Origin: Acinetobacter lactucae
GTDB lineage: Bacteria; Pseudomonadota; Gammaproteobacteria; Pseudomonadales; Moraxellaceae
DNA length: 53,767 nucleotides
Direction: 5' to 3'
NCBI RefSeq assembly: GCF_013344765.1
Contig: NZ_JABVBF010000004.1
Location: 1 to 53,767, forward strand
Shown in pieces: positions 17,339 to 27,612 of this stretch; position 1 is the stretch's first letter, and the number at the start of each line of letters is the position of its first letter. The translations under genes and the position numbers were made by a program. Below the pieces are notes generated by a model. That model searched no databases, was not told where the DNA came from, and saw only the letters and a program-made list of their open reading frames with translations.

Positions 17339-18886
17339 ATGACGGATGCAACTGCTGGCAAGATCCCTCACGTTCTGGTCATTATGGATGGTGTTGGACA
17401 CCGTGAAGCGATTGAAGATAATGCTTTTCTTGCAGCAAAAACACCAAATTTGGCGGCAATGAAAGCCAAGCATCCGAATAGTCTAATTTCTGGTTCAGGT
17501 GAAGATGTTGGATTGCCTGATGGTCAAATGGGGAACTCTGAGGTCGGCCATATGAATCTTGGCGCTGGCCGTGTGTTATATCAAGACTTTACCCGCATTA
17601 CTAAAGATATTCGTACTGGTGCCTTTTTCAAACACGAAGTATTGATCGACGCTGTTGAAAAAGCTAAAGCTGCTGGTGGTGCTGTCCATATTATGGGACT
17701 ACTTTCAGAAGGTGGTGTTCATTCACATGAAGATCATATTGTAGCGATGTGTGAGCTTGCATTAAAACGTGGTGCAAAAGTTTATTTACATGCTTTCCTT
17801 GATGGCCGTGATACACCTCCACGCAGTGCTCAACCATCTTTAGAAAAATTAGATGCATTATTTGCTCAATATCCGGGCCAAGGCCGTATCGCAACCATGA
17901 TTGGTCGCTACTTTGCTATGGACCGTGACAACCGTTGGGATCGTGTTGAGCAAGCTTATCGCTTGTTAACCGAAGGTGAAGCACTTCGTACTGCACAAAC
18001 TGCAGTTGAAGGGTTAGAGCTAGCTTATGCAGCCAATGAAAATGATGAGTTTGTAAAAGCGACTCGTATTGGTGATATCGCTAAAGTTCAAGACGGTGAT
18101 AGCGTTGTATTTATGAATTTCCGTGCTGACCGAGCTCGTGAAATTACTCGTGCATTTGTTGAGAAAGACTTTGCTGGTTTTGAACGCAAAGTTGTACCAA
18201 ATCTTTCTAAATTTGTGATGTTAACGCGTTATCAGGCGAGCATTGATGCACCAGTTGCATATATGCCAGAAGCTCTTAAAAATTCATTGGGCGAATATTT
18301 ATCTTCTTTAGGTAAAACTCAGTTACGTATTGCCGAAACAGAAAAGTATGCGCATGTAACGTTCTTCTTTAGTGGTGGCCGTGAAGATGAATATCCGGGT
18401 GAAAAGCGTATTTTAATTCCATCTCCAAACGTTGCGACATATGACCTTAAGCCAGAAATGAGTGCTTATGAAGTCACTGATGAGTTAGTTCAAGCAATTA
18501 ATTCGGGTGAATACGACTTATTAGTTGTGAACTATGCGAATGGCGACATGGTCGGCCATACGGGTGTGTTTGACGCTGCGGTTAAAGCGGTTGAAGCGGT
18601 TGATACTTGCTTAGGTCGTGTCTATGAAGCAGTGATGGCGAAAAAAGGCCATATGCTCATTACTGCTGACCATGGTAATGTTGAACAAATGCAAGACTAC
18701 GAAAGTGGGCAAGTACACACTCAACATACGACCGAGCTTGTACCGTTTATCTATGTTGGCCCAACACAAGCAACAATTGCAGAAGGTGGTGTGCTTGCAG
18801 ACGTAGCACCGACAATTCTCAATTTAATGCAGATTCCTGTTCCTGCCGAAATGCAAGGACGTAATCTGATTACACTATCTGCATAA
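17339..18886 (+). CDS. gpmI: Cofactor-independent phosphoglycerate mutase
   Basis: 515 residues of the alkaline phosphatase superfamily. Asp17 in [10 protein letters not shown] and the nucleophile Ser67 in [11 protein letters not shown] are in place, as are the later metal sites [10 protein letters not shown] and [11 protein letters not shown]. It interconverts 3- and 2-phosphoglycerate using manganese. A TTG at 17333 would have almost no space after AGAGA, whereas ATG at 17339 has 8 bases, so I start at 17339. The ctp protease gene follows after 15 bases. Confidence 0.96.
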   Translation: MTDATAGKIPHVLVIMDGVGHREAIEDNAFLAAKTPNLAAMKAKHPNSLISGSGEDVGLPDGQMGNSEVGHMNLGAGRVLYQDFTRITKDIRTGAFFKHEVLIDAVEKAKAAGGAVHIMGLLSEGGVHSHEDHIVAMCELALKRGAKVYLHAFLDGRDTPPRSAQPSLEKLDALFAQYPGQGRIATMIGRYFAMDRDNRWDRVEQAYRLLTEGEALRTAQTAVEGLELAYAANENDEFVKATRIGDIAKVQDGDSVVFMNFRADRAREITRAFVEKDFAGFERKVVPNLSKFVMLTRYQASIDAPVAYMPEALKNSLGEYLSSLGKTQLRIAETEKYAHVTFFFSGGREDEYPGEKRILIPSPNVATYDLKPEMSAYEVTDELVQAINSGEYDLLVVNYANGDMVGHTGVFDAAVKAVEAVDTCLGRVYEAVMAKKGHMLITADHGNVEQMQDYESGQVHTQHTTELVPFIYVGPTQATIAEGGVLADVAPTILNLMQIPVPAEMQGRNLITLSA

Positions 18887-18901
18887 GTTAAAGGTGATTG
18901 G

Positions 18902-20086
18902 ATGCTGCAACACATTAAATATAAAAAACTTATTGTAAGTATGTTGCTGTGTTGCAGCCAATTTGCTTTTGCAGCGCCAGTTGTAAAAGAAAAAATGTCA
19001 CCTTTGCATTCTGATTCGGAAGAACCCGAACATAGCTATGCAGAGGTGCCGATTGAATCGATTCAACAGTTTGTGCAAATCTATGGAATCGTTCGAGATA
19101 ACTATGTCGACGTGAAGTCTGACGATGCCTTGTTTCAACAAGCCATAAAAGGATTGGTGAGTGGGTTGGATCGTTATTCGCGTTATTTGTCGGCAGAAGA
19201 ATATCGCCAACTCATTCAATATACCGAAGGTGATCTTGCTTCAGTTGATTTTGCATTAACCCCTGAATCACATCTCCATAAATGGATGATTCGTGATCTT
19301 AAAACAGGTTCTGATTCCTATAAATTAGGTTTGCGAAATGGTCAGACGATTCTCAAAATTGATAACCAAGATTTAAAAAATTTAAACCAAGATCAGGTGC
19401 TTGGACTACTTTACGGTTCTATCGGAAGTACACTTCAAGTACAAGCAGAAGAACTCAGCGGAAATATTAACTTAGTCCGTAATAAAAAAATAGAAACCGA
19501 TATAGAACCTGTAATGTTACATAATCAGGTACTCGTACTAAAAATTAGAGTATTCCAGCAAGACACTGCTAATGAAATTAAAAGATTAATTGAAGAAAAT
19601 AACTCGCCACGTTTAAAGGCTGTTTTAATCGATTTGCGAAACAATCCGGGGGGGTTGTTATCGGCAGCGGTTGAGTCGGCAGATTTGTTTTTAAATAACG
19701 GAATTATTGTTTCAACGAAAAGTCGTTCGGAAGGTAACCAGCAGTTTCAGGCGCTACCGGGCAATGAATTCCAGAATATAAAATTAGGTATATTAATTAA
19801 TCATCGGTCTGCATCGGCAGCAGAAGTTTTTACTGCGGCCATGAAAGAACACCAGCGTGCTTGGGTGATAGGTGAAAAAAGTTATGGTAAGGGCGTAGTG
19901 CAAAAACTATTTCCTTTACCAAGTGGGGCGGCTCTACAAATGACAGTCTCACATTACTACACGCCAAATGGCAATATGATTGAAGGGCAGGGTATTCAGC
20001 CTAACCAGACCTATCCCTTGCCCGCAGAAATGAAAGAAGATGTTTACTTAGAGCGTGTTGCAGATTTATTCCTAAAGAGGAAGTAA
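18902..20086 (+). CDS. ctpA: S41 carboxy-terminal processing protease
   Basis: 394 residues with a signal peptide ending near FAFAAP. A PDZ domain lies at about 105-185, then the S41 protease core. The nucleophile serine is in NHRSASAAEVFTAA and the general-base lysine in GEKSYGKGVVQ. Periplasmic CTPs trim C termini of envelope proteins and peptidoglycan hydrolases. The sequence CSQFAFA near residue 18 gives no clear lipobox. It is coupled to gpmI by position. It meets pilR tail to tail with only 3 bases between the stop codons. The symbol is by family; orthology to a particular ctp is not shown. Confidence 0.88.
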   Translation: MLQHIKYKKLIVSMLLCCSQFAFAAPVVKEKMSPLHSDSEEPEHSYAEVPIESIQQFVQIYGIVRDNYVDVKSDDALFQQAIKGLVSGLDRYSRYLSAEEYRQLIQYTEGDLASVDFALTPESHLHKWMIRDLKTGSDSYKLGLRNGQTILKIDNQDLKNLNQDQVLGLLYGSIGSTLQVQAEELSGNINLVRNKKIETDIEPVMLHNQVLVLKIRVFQQDTANEIKRLIEENNSPRLKAVLIDLRNNPGGLLSAAVESADLFLNNGIIVSTKSRSEGNQQFQALPGNEFQNIKLGILINHRSASAAEVFTAAMKEHQRAWVIGEKSYGKGVVQKLFPLPSGAALQMTVSHYYTPNGNMIEGQGIQPNQTYPLPAEMKEDVYLERVADLFLKRK

Positions 20087-20089
20087 TTT

Positions 20090-21502
20090 TTATATTTCCT
20101 CTCCCATTTCGGTATCCAAACCAAACTTTTTGAGTCGATAGCGTAAAGAACGGAATGTCATTCCTAGCTTTTTAGCCGCCAAAGTTCGATTCCAATGCGT
20201 CATGTTTAATGCATTCAGTAAAATATCTTTTTCGATATTTTCTAAGTAACGTTCTAAACCTTCCATTGGAAATTTTGGATGAGTCTGAACAGTCGGTGCT
20301 TGATTTAGTTGTTTTGTTACGATTTGCGGGCTCACACTACTGCCTCTAAGAGGAGGTGCTAAGTGTGTCAAATCAATGCATTCATCATCACTTAAAGTAA
20401 TAGCTCGTTCAATCATATTTCTTAATTCACGAACATTACCCGGGAAGTCTTGCTGCAATAAATAAGTTTCAGCACTCGCCGTTAATTGCTTGCTTGGAAT
20501 TCCCCATTCCGTACAAACCTTTTGAATAAAATGATTGGCCAATAGCAAAATATCTCCACCACGGTCACGCAGTGGCGGCAACATAATATCCATAACATGA
20601 ATACGGAAAAATAAGTCCTGACGGAATTTACCTTGTTGGACTAACAAATCTAAATCTTGGTGACTCGCACTAATTACTCGAAAATCAACATCAATTTCCT
20701 GATCAGAACCTACTGGGCGAATCTTTTTTTCTTGTACTGCGCGAAGCAATTTAACTTGCATACTTAAAGGCAATTCGGCAATTTCATCTAAAAATAAACT
20801 GCCGCCGTGTGCTGATAAAATAAGACCTTGTTTGTCTTGAGTCGCTCCAGTAAAGCTCCCTTTTTTATGCCCGAAAAGTTCACTTTCCATGAGCTCAGTT
20901 GGGATTGCTCCACAGTTAATTGCAATAAATGGCCCTTCGCTACGGTTGCTTAAGCGGTGAATAAGATTGGCAACAACTTCTTTACCCGTACCAGACTCGC
21001 CTGTAACAAATACAGGCGCTTGGGAGCGGGCTATTTTTTTAATAGCTGTCCGTAAGTTTTGTATCGGTGGTGAACGCCCGATTAATAAATCATTTTCTAA
21101 TGTTGTTTCGCCAAACTCATGCTCTGGTTTGGGCTGGTTAAGCGCCTTTTTTAACAGCTGATCTAAATGAATTTGGTTAATCGGTTTGCTTACAAAATCA
21201 AAAGCTCCCGCTTTTAATGCTGCAATTGCAATATCCATATTGCCGTATGCAGTTAAAACTGCAATGGGTGTATGCGGGTAAGTTTGAGAAACATGTTTAA
21301 CCAATTCTAAACCGCTACCGTCTGGTAGATTTAAGTCGGTCAAGCATGCATCGTAATGAAACTGAGTAAAGAGTTGTTTGGCCTGTTCAACCCGATAAGC
21401 AAGATGTGTCTTAATCCCCATTCGTGCAAGAGTCATTTGCATTAACAGGCACAAATCTTCTTCATCGTCTACAAGCAAAACGAGTGGTTGCTGTTCTGCC
21501 AT
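20090..21502 (-). CDS. pilR: Sigma-54 dependent response regulator PilR
   Basis: 470 residues. The receiver domain has phospho-acceptor Asp56 in DACLTDLNLPDG. An AAA+ domain follows with Walker A GESGTGKE near 175, and the sigma-54 contact loop reads GSFTGA instead of GAFTGA. A Fis-type helix-turn-helix (NRTLAAKKLGMTFRSLRYRL) ends the protein. PilR activates pilA and type IV pilus genes. It is 23 bases downstream of pilS. The neighbouring kinase and the C-terminal motif fix it as PilR rather than NtrC. Confidence 0.93.
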   Translation of the reverse strand: MAEQQPLVLLVDDEEDLCLLMQMTLARMGIKTHLAYRVEQAKQLFTQFHYDACLTDLNLPDGSGLELVKHVSQTYPHTPIAVLTAYGNMDIAIAALKAGAFDFVSKPINQIHLDQLLKKALNQPKPEHEFGETTLENDLLIGRSPPIQNLRTAIKKIARSQAPVFVTGESGTGKEVVANLIHRLSNRSEGPFIAINCGAIPTELMESELFGHKKGSFTGATQDKQGLILSAHGGSLFLDEIAELPLSMQVKLLRAVQEKKIRPVGSDQEIDVDFRVISASHQDLDLLVQQGKFRQDLFFRIHVMDIMLPPLRDRGGDILLLANHFIQKVCTEWGIPSKQLTASAETYLLQQDFPGNVRELRNMIERAITLSDDECIDLTHLAPPLRGSSVSPQIVTKQLNQAPTVQTHPKFPMEGLERYLENIEKDILLNALNMTHWNRTLAAKKLGMTFRSLRYRLKKFGLDTEMGEEI

Positions 21503-21525
21503 TTCCCCAAAAACCTAATAAAAAA

Positions 21526-23094
21526 TCAATATATTATTGGGCATTCTATTCGGAAGCATGCCCCTTGTTTTTGCTCTACATAAGTGAGCTTTGCATGGTT
21601 TGCCTCACAAAAACTATGAGACAAATATAATCCTAAACCAGTTCCATTAATTTCGGTACTAAAAAATGGTTTAAATAATTGAGATATATCACGTTTTGAA
21701 ACACCTTCACCGTAATCGATCACATCAATATAAATTTTATTTGTTTGTGAGTGAATATTGATCAGAACATAAGGCGAGTCGGGTGCATTGTGTCGTAAAG
21801 CATTCCTAACAAGGTTAATGAGCACCTGTCTAAGTTGTTTTTCGTCAAATAATAATTTTAAGGATGAATCGGAAATTTTAAGCCGGATCGCATGTTGAAC
21901 ATCAGATAAATCTTCATCTAATAACGTTTTTATGAAGTCGTTTAGTTCAATCTGGATTGGGTATGTTCTTTCGCTACGAGCAAGCCCTAAGGTATCTTGA
22001 ACGATACTATCAATGCGTTTGGTTTGCTTACCAATCATACGGCGTAAAGTATCTTGCTGTTCTATGTCACTGTCTTTAAGTAATTCATTTGCTTGAACAA
22101 TTGCTGCAAGTGGATTGCGGATTTCGTGTGCGATACTTGCTGACAGTTGCCCTAGAGCGGCAAGTTTGAGTTGTTGAGCTTGCTGATTAATCTGTTGTGC
22201 ATCTTGTAAGATGAGTAGCGTCAACGCTTGTTGTGGCACTAAAAGATGCTGCACTTTAATATTAATAGAATAGGCTGACAGCCGAGATTCAAAAATAAAT
22301 CGGTCACCTTCTTTTAGGTTATCAAACTTAAGAATTTCAAATAAGTCAGCATGCCATTTGGCTAAGGGATATTTTTCACTGGCAAATTGAGGCGGAATCC
22401 CTAAAAGAGAGCATGCAGCTGGATTACTTAAAACAATGTCATAATTTTCATCAAGAACCAGATAGCCTTCTTCAATTTGTTCCAAAATATAGCGGTTAAT
22501 ATTTTGTAGTTGATAGAGTTCAATTGATTGATGGAAAGTTAGCGCTTCAAGCAATTTAAAGCGCTGAACTGCAATTTGCCCGATGCCGTGTACTACAAAA
22601 AATAAGAAGGCTAATAGGGCACTATTACCAATCGTATTTAAATTATTGTAGTCAAACAAGCTACCAACAAAACGTTGGTAAATAACGGCAATGACAGCAA
22701 GTAATGTAATGAGTAAAGACATTCTTGCGCTGAGTAAAATTGCCGAAGTAAATATGGCAATAACATACAGTAAGCTAAGTTGTAGATTTGGTTCGCCTAC
22801 AGAAAATGTAAGTAAACTCAGGCAAATAACATCAACTATAAAAAATAAAATAAGCTGCTTTGTTGCCTGAGTGGCAATAAACTTAAAGCATAAAAGTTGA
22901 AGAAGGCTTAAGAGCGAATAGCTGAGTAGTGTGTAAGAATATAAAGCGGGTTGTTGTAGACTATTGTCGATTTGAGCGTCGGTTAAAACCAAAATAATAT
23001 TCAGGCTAACCGCAATAATAAGGCGATACAAACCATACCACGTGCCCAAACGAAAAATCGTATGGGACAAGGATGAGTTTATGGGAAATTGCAT
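21526..23094 (-). CDS. pilS: Membrane sensor histidine kinase PilS
   Basis: 522 residues: six predicted membrane helices in the first 185, then a PAS-like region (ILEQIEEGYLVLDENYDIVLSNPAA). The H box (LSASIAHEIRNPLAAI), N box (INLVRNALRHN) and G boxes (GEGVSK, GTGLGLYL) follow. It has the architecture of Pseudomonas PilS, which senses pilin in the inner membrane and controls PilR. The pair is conserved in twitching Acinetobacter. Confidence 0.93.
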   Translation of the reverse strand: MQFPINSSLSHTIFRLGTWYGLYRLIIAVSLNIILVLTDAQIDNSLQQPALYSYTLLSYSLLSLLQLLCFKFIATQATKQLILFFIVDVICLSLLTFSVGEPNLQLSLLYVIAIFTSAILLSARMSLLITLLAVIAVIYQRFVGSLFDYNNLNTIGNSALLAFLFFVVHGIGQIAVQRFKLLEALTFHQSIELYQLQNINRYILEQIEEGYLVLDENYDIVLSNPAACSLLGIPPQFASEKYPLAKWHADLFEILKFDNLKEGDRFIFESRLSAYSINIKVQHLLVPQQALTLLILQDAQQINQQAQQLKLAALGQLSASIAHEIRNPLAAIVQANELLKDSDIEQQDTLRRMIGKQTKRIDSIVQDTLGLARSERTYPIQIELNDFIKTLLDEDLSDVQHAIRLKISDSSLKLLFDEKQLRQVLINLVRNALRHNAPDSPYVLINIHSQTNKIYIDVIDYGEGVSKRDISQLFKPFFSTEINGTGLGLYLSHSFCEANHAKLTYVEQKQGACFRIECPIIY

Positions 23095-23104
23095 GTAAGT
23101 CTGA

Positions 23105-23740
23105 TTAAGGTTTGATCAGACCGTAGCGAATCGCAAGATGAGTTAGTTTAACATCACTATCAATGGCTAGCTTTTCAAAAATACGGTAGCGGTAAGTATT
23201 CACTGTTTTGACACTTACAAAAAGTTTGTCTGCAATTTCTTGAGCGCTAATACAATTTACAACCATCATTGCAACTTGCATTTCTCGTTCGGATAGAGCG
23301 TCAAAAGGTGATTGTTGTGTGTCTGATAGATAGGAACTCGCCAACTGCTCAGCAATATCCGCACTGAAATATTTGCCACCTTGCATCACTTTATTGATTG
23401 CGCGAACCATTTCTGTAATTGGAGCACCTTTCGTGATATATCCTTTAGCTCCTGCTTTAAGTAAAAGAGAAGGGTAAGGTTCTTCTGCTAAACCACTGAC
23501 TGCAATCACTTTTGTATCTGGTGCAGTTTGTAGTAAACGGCGGGTTGTTTCTACGCCCCCGATGCCTGGCATGTTGACATCAAGTAGTACAACTTGAGGA
23601 TGTTTCTGACGAACAATAGCAATTGCTTCTTCACCCGATTCGGCTTGTCCAATGACCTCTACATCGGCATGATCTTCTAACATACGGCAAATGCCTGTGC
23701 GTACAAGTTCATGGTCATCCACAACTAAAACTGTAATCAA
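23105..23740 (-). CDS. gacA: GacA-type NarL/LuxR response regulator
   Basis: 211 residues: receiver domain with Asp54 in VVLLDVNMPG (the same number as in Pseudomonas GacA), then a LuxR-type helix-turn-helix (SAQEIADKLFVSVKTVNTYRYRIFEKL). The longest frame runs back to 23821, but AAGGAGG at 23746-23752 lies 5 bases before a TTG at 23740, and the protein then starts MITVLVVDDH as in GacA. The cognate kinase GacS is not in this window; as I recall it is unlinked in Acinetobacter. GacA governs virulence and aromatic-acid catabolism in A. baumannii (knowledge of the family). Confidence 0.92.
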   Translation of the reverse strand: MITVLVVDDHELVRTGICRMLEDHADVEVIGQAESGEEAIAIVRQKHPQVVLLDVNMPGIGGVETTRRLLQTAPDTKVIAVSGLAEEPYPSLLLKAGAKGYITKGAPITEMVRAINKVMQGGKYFSADIAEQLASSYLSDTQQSPFDALSEREMQVAMMVVNCISAQEIADKLFVSVKTVNTYRYRIFEKLAIDSDVKLTHLAIRYGLIKP

Positions 23741-23952
23741 GAAGACCTCCTTTCTTTCAAAAAACAAGTTTTTTGTTACATAAAGCAAAATTAGCTTGCA
23801 ATGGAATGACAAAATTAGCAATCCTATTCTTATATAGTGAGCGAATAGTTGTGCACAATTGTGTCGGTAAAAGCGTTATACCTTATACCTCAAATGTAAG
23901 GCATAATTATAGTAAGCGCAAATGTGTATCACCCTGAGTCGAGTATTGTGCC

Positions 23953-24999
23953 GTGAAAAATTCTAAAAAGTCTTTAATGCATGTGCTAAGCATGTCTATT
24001 TTGCTTAGTTTGAGTTCAACAAGCTTTGCAGAACTCGTCAATAACCCGTCCTCAGGGAATAGTGGTACTGCAAGCTTAAATTGGTCTTCAGCTGATGCTA
24101 GCCAATTTTTAAATGATGAAGATGACGAACCTACTCCGCAAGGTTCAACATCAGTAACCACAACTTTACGTGGTAGTAATGCACCGAAAATTGTAGCATC
24201 TGCACCTAGAGTTGCTCCAATCCGTGATACGTCTGGTTACAATTCCCAGCCGAGTGTAAGCGCTCGAGCTGCACTTGTAATGGACGCGCAAACTGGTGAA
24301 GTGCTCTACAGTAAAAATACCAACGCTTCTGTGCCAATTGCATCTATTACAAAAGTGATGACAGCGGTTGTAACGGCGGATGCCCGTTTAAACATGTCTG
24401 AAGAAATTACACTTGAGCAAATTGACTTTGCTGGGGCTGGTGGGAAAAACTCAAGTTCAACACTTCGTGTTGGCGACAAGATGAACCGTGCAGAAGTTCT
24501 TCTGTTTGCTTTAATGAAATCTGAAAACCCTGCAGCGGCTGCCTTAGCACGGACTTATCCAGGTGGTCGTCCTGCATTCGTAGCTGCAATGAATGCTAAA
24601 GCTCGTGCTTTGGGTATGAATTCGACTCATTACTATGAATCAACTGGTCTAGATCCACGTAATGTATCTTCGGCACGTGATTTAGGTATTTTGGTAAGTA
24701 CCGCATCTCAATATGGTTTGATTCGTCAATTCTCAACTACACCGACTTATGACTTTAATTTGGGTTATCGTGTATTGAAATCTAATAATACCAATGCCCT
24801 AGTGCGTAATGGTGGTTGGAACATTAACCTATCAAAAACTGGATATATTAATGAAGCAGGTCGCTGTGTTGTAATGCACACGACTGTAAACTCACGTCCA
24901 GCAGTCATTGTATTACTTGGTGAACCAAGTACACAGGCACGTAATAATGATGCAACTAACTTATTGGGTTGGTTAAGTAATTTACCAAAACGTATTTAA
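23953..24999 (+). CDS. pbpG: D-alanyl-D-alanine endopeptidase PbpG (PBP7/8)
   Basis: 348 residues of peptidase family S11. A basic start (KNSKKSLM) and hydrophobic stretch form a signal peptide to about residue 27, followed by a low-complexity linker. The active-site motifs are SITK (near 137), SEN (near 190) and KTG (near 296). It cleaves peptide cross-links in periplasmic peptidoglycan. The start is GTG with a weak ribosome site; an ATG at 23977 is an alternative that would lose the basic n-region. A. baumannii pbpG is known to contribute to serum survival. Confidence 0.92.
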   Translation: MKNSKKSLMHVLSMSILLSLSSTSFAELVNNPSSGNSGTASLNWSSADASQFLNDEDDEPTPQGSTSVTTTLRGSNAPKIVASAPRVAPIRDTSGYNSQPSVSARAALVMDAQTGEVLYSKNTNASVPIASITKVMTAVVTADARLNMSEEITLEQIDFAGAGGKNSSSTLRVGDKMNRAEVLLFALMKSENPAAAALARTYPGGRPAFVAAMNAKARALGMNSTHYYESTGLDPRNVSSARDLGILVSTASQYGLIRQFSTTPTYDFNLGYRVLKSNNTNALVRNGGWNINLSKTGYINEAGRCVVMHTTVNSRPAVIVLLGEPSTQARNNDATNLLGWLSNLPKRI

Positions 25000-25011
25000 T
25001 TTCAATATTCT

Positions 25012-25042
25012 AAAAAACGCTTCTATCAAGAAGCGTTTTTTT
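25012..25042. terminator. Terminator after pbpG
   Basis: Arms AAAACGCTTCT and AGAAGCGTTTT close a 4-base loop, with T7 to the right. Confidence 0.92.
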
Positions 25043-25060
25043 CTGGCTATAAAAAGACAT

Positions 25061-25092
25061 AAAAAAACGGCTGTATTAAACAGCCGTTTTTG
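25061..25092. terminator. Terminator after thrC
   Basis: Arms ACGGCTGT and ACAGCCGT with a 5-base loop, flanked by A7 on the left (T7 in the leftward RNA). It faces the pbpG terminator, so the two convergent units each have their own stop. Confidence 0.9.
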
Positions 25093-25104
25093 AAAAATCA
25101 GATA

Positions 25105-26244
25105 TTACATATTAGATAAAATAGAATCTTTTACTTGGTCCATTGTTGCATCAATTGATAACATAACTGCATCAGCACATTGTTTGATTGCAGTGTCAGG
25201 ATCTTTCAAGCCATTACCCGTTACTGTACATACAATTACAGAACCTTCAGCAATTTTACCCGCTTTAATATCACGGATCGCACCGCCGATAGAAGCAGCA
25301 GACGCTGGCTCAACAAATACGCCTTCATACATAGAAAGTAAGCGTTGAGCTTCTAAAATTTCGCTGTCTTGAAGTTCATCAAACCAGCCTTTAGAGTCAC
25401 GTACTACAGCTTTTGCATGGTTCCAGCTTTGTGGATTACCAATACGGATTGCAGTTGCAACAGTTTCAGGGCTTTCAACTGGAGCACCACGTAAGAATGG
25501 AGCTGCGCCAGAAGCTTGGTAACCTACCATTGTTGGTAAACCTTCTGGTTTTGGACCAGTGAATTGATCAGTAGCTGCATCATAAATCACTTGTTCAAAC
25601 TGATCAGCAGGTTGGTTTGCTACAGCTTCGGTATAACCCATCCAGTGAGCTGTGATGTTACCTGCGTTACCTACAGGTAAGCAGTGGTAATCAGGTGCAC
25701 GGCCTAAAGCTTCAACGATTTCATAAGCAATAGTTTTTTGACCTTGCAAACGGTAAGGGTTGATTGAGTTTACAATCGTTACAGGCGCTTGATCAGCGAC
25801 TTCTTTTACAAGACGCATACCATCATCGAAGTTACCGCGAATTTGCATAGTGATCGCACCATACATCATCGCTTGCGCCATTTTACCCATCGCAATTTTA
25901 CCTTCTGGAATCAAAACAAATGCTTTGATACCTGCACGTGCAGCATAGGCAGCAGCAGCAGCAGAAGTGTTACCAGTAGATGCACAGATAATCGCTTTAG
26001 AGCCTTCTTCAACCGCTTTGGTTACAGCCATGGTCATACCACGGTCTTTAAATGAACCAGTTGGGTTTAAACCCTCGTATTTCACATAAATTTCAACATC
26101 TTTGCCAATAATACGTGGAATATTCTCAAGTTTAATGAGTGGGGTGTTGCCTTCACCCAAAGAGATAGCACGAGTAGTTGCCGAAACTGGCAAACGGTCA
26201 CGATAACGATCTACAAGACCAGTATAACGATTGGCATTAGACAT
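25105..26244 (-). CDS. thrC: Threonine synthase
   Basis: 379 residues, PLP fold-type II. The PLP lysine lies in NPTGSFKDRGMTMAV near residue 60 and the phosphate-binding glycine loop is PVGNAGNITA. It converts O-phosphohomoserine to threonine. The protein is shorter than E. coli ThrC (428) and of the Bacillus-like short class. It lies 54 bases after hom on the same strand, forming hom-thrC. Confidence 0.95.
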   Translation of the reverse strand: MSNANRYTGLVDRYRDRLPVSATTRAISLGEGNTPLIKLENIPRIIGKDVEIYVKYEGLNPTGSFKDRGMTMAVTKAVEEGSKAIICASTGNTSAAAAAYAARAGIKAFVLIPEGKIAMGKMAQAMMYGAITMQIRGNFDDGMRLVKEVADQAPVTIVNSINPYRLQGQKTIAYEIVEALGRAPDYHCLPVGNAGNITAHWMGYTEAVANQPADQFEQVIYDAATDQFTGPKPEGLPTMVGYQASGAAPFLRGAPVESPETVATAIRIGNPQSWNHAKAVVRDSKGWFDELQDSEILEAQRLLSMYEGVFVEPASAASIGGAIRDIKAGKIAEGSVIVCTVTGNGLKDPDTAIKQCADAVMLSIDATMDQVKDSILSNM

Positions 26245-26298
26245 GATGGTGTTCCAATTAGAGGTGAAGCGGGAGAGGGAATCTTTCCCTCAACCTGA

Positions 26299-27600
26299 TT
26301 AACTATCGAGCGATTCTAAACGAATTCTTACGATTTCGCCACGAATTGCAGGTAATGCTTGGATTTGTGCAAGAGCATCATCCATTTTAGATTCAACGAT
26401 TGGATCGGTCAGAATCACGATTGGAATAAGATCTTTTAAACGAGATTGTTGCATAATCGCATCAATACTAATTCCAGCGCGGCTTAAGATGGTCGTCACA
26501 TCTGCAAGTACGCCAGTTTGGTCTTCTGCATTTAAGCGGATGTAATAACCTGTGGTCATTTCTTCACGGCTTAAAATTGGCACATTTGTTAATGCTTCAA
26601 AAGCCAACTGAGGAATTGTTCCTGCGCCGTCTTCGGTATAAGAGATGTCCCGAACAATATCAATTACATCGGCAACAACAGCAGAAGCTGTTGGACCAGC
26701 ACCAGCACCAGCGCCGTAATAAAGTGTAGGACCTACAGCATGGGCTTGAACTAAAACAGCATTTTTAACGCCGTTTACATTCGCAATAAGCTGTTCATCT
26801 GGAATGAGTGTTGGGTGAACACGTAACTCAATACCTTTCTCTGCACGGCGTGCAATACCAAGGTGCTTAATGCGGAAACCAAGATCTTCTGCATATTTCA
26901 CATCTTGTGCAGTAATTTTGCTGATACCTTCGGTATAGACCTTATCGAACTGAAGAGGAATACCAAACGCACAAGACGCTAAAATTGTAAGTTTATGCGC
27001 AGCATCGATACCTTCAACGTCAAAAGTTGGGTCTGCTTCTGCATAACCGAGTTCTTGCGCTTCTTTTAATACATCATCAAATGCACGACCTTTTTCACGC
27101 ATTTCAGTCAGAATAAAGTTACCTGTACCATTAATAATGCCTGCCAACCATTCGATATGGTTTGCAGCAAGGCCTTCACGGATAACTTTAATAATTGGAA
27201 TACCGCCAGCAACTGCTGCTTCATAAGCAATTTGCACAGCATTGTCTTCTGCTGCTTTAAATAATTCATTGCCATGTTCAGCGAGTAAAGCTTTATTTGC
27301 AGTCACGACTTGTTTGCCGTGTTTGATTGCTTCCATGATAACTTCGTAAGCAGGGTGGATCCCACCCATGACTTCTACAACTACATCAACGTCTGGTTGA
27401 CGAACGATGTCAAGTAAATCGGCGCTTTGCTTAATCCCTTCCAATTCAAGATCTGGACGAGGGCGGCGTGTTCCAACGTGGGTAATTTGAATTTCTCGAC
27501 CGGTGCGACGTTTAATTTCAGCGGCATTTTCTTGTAGTAGTTTAAGGGCTCCTCCACCTACGGTTCCTAGACCGAGTATTGCCAGGCGAACTGGTTTCAC
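26299..27600 (-). CDS. hom: Homoserine dehydrogenase
   Basis: 433 residues. The Rossmann motif LAILGLGTVGGGALKLL is at the start, catalytic residues lie around YAEADPTFDVEGIDAAHK, and a C-terminal ACT domain (TGVLADVTTILSRAGISIDA) is expected to bind threonine for feedback inhibition. It reduces aspartate semialdehyde to homoserine. An ATG lies 12 bases upstream at 27612 without a ribosome site, while GGAG is 7 bases before the GTG at 27600, so I prefer GTG. Confidence 0.94.
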   Translation of the reverse strand: MKPVRLAILGLGTVGGGALKLLQENAAEIKRRTGREIQITHVGTRRPRPDLELEGIKQSADLLDIVRQPDVDVVVEVMGGIHPAYEVIMEAIKHGKQVVTANKALLAEHGNELFKAAEDNAVQIAYEAAVAGGIPIIKVIREGLAANHIEWLAGIINGTGNFILTEMREKGRAFDDVLKEAQELGYAEADPTFDVEGIDAAHKLTILASCAFGIPLQFDKVYTEGISKITAQDVKYAEDLGFRIKHLGIARRAEKGIELRVHPTLIPDEQLIANVNGVKNAVLVQAHAVGPTLYYGAGAGAGPTASAVVADVIDIVRDISYTEDGAGTIPQLAFEALTNVPILSREEMTTGYYIRLNAEDQTGVLADVTTILSRAGISIDAIMQQSRLKDLIPIVILTDPIVESKMDDALAQIQALPAIRGEIVRIRLESLDS

Positions 27601-27612
27601 GTCACACTCCAT

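Noticed and set aside
17005..17406. 133-codon open frame across the lptG end and gpmI start
   Set aside because: It is out of frame with two well-supported genes and covers the stem-loop region; no ribosome site or family resemblance.
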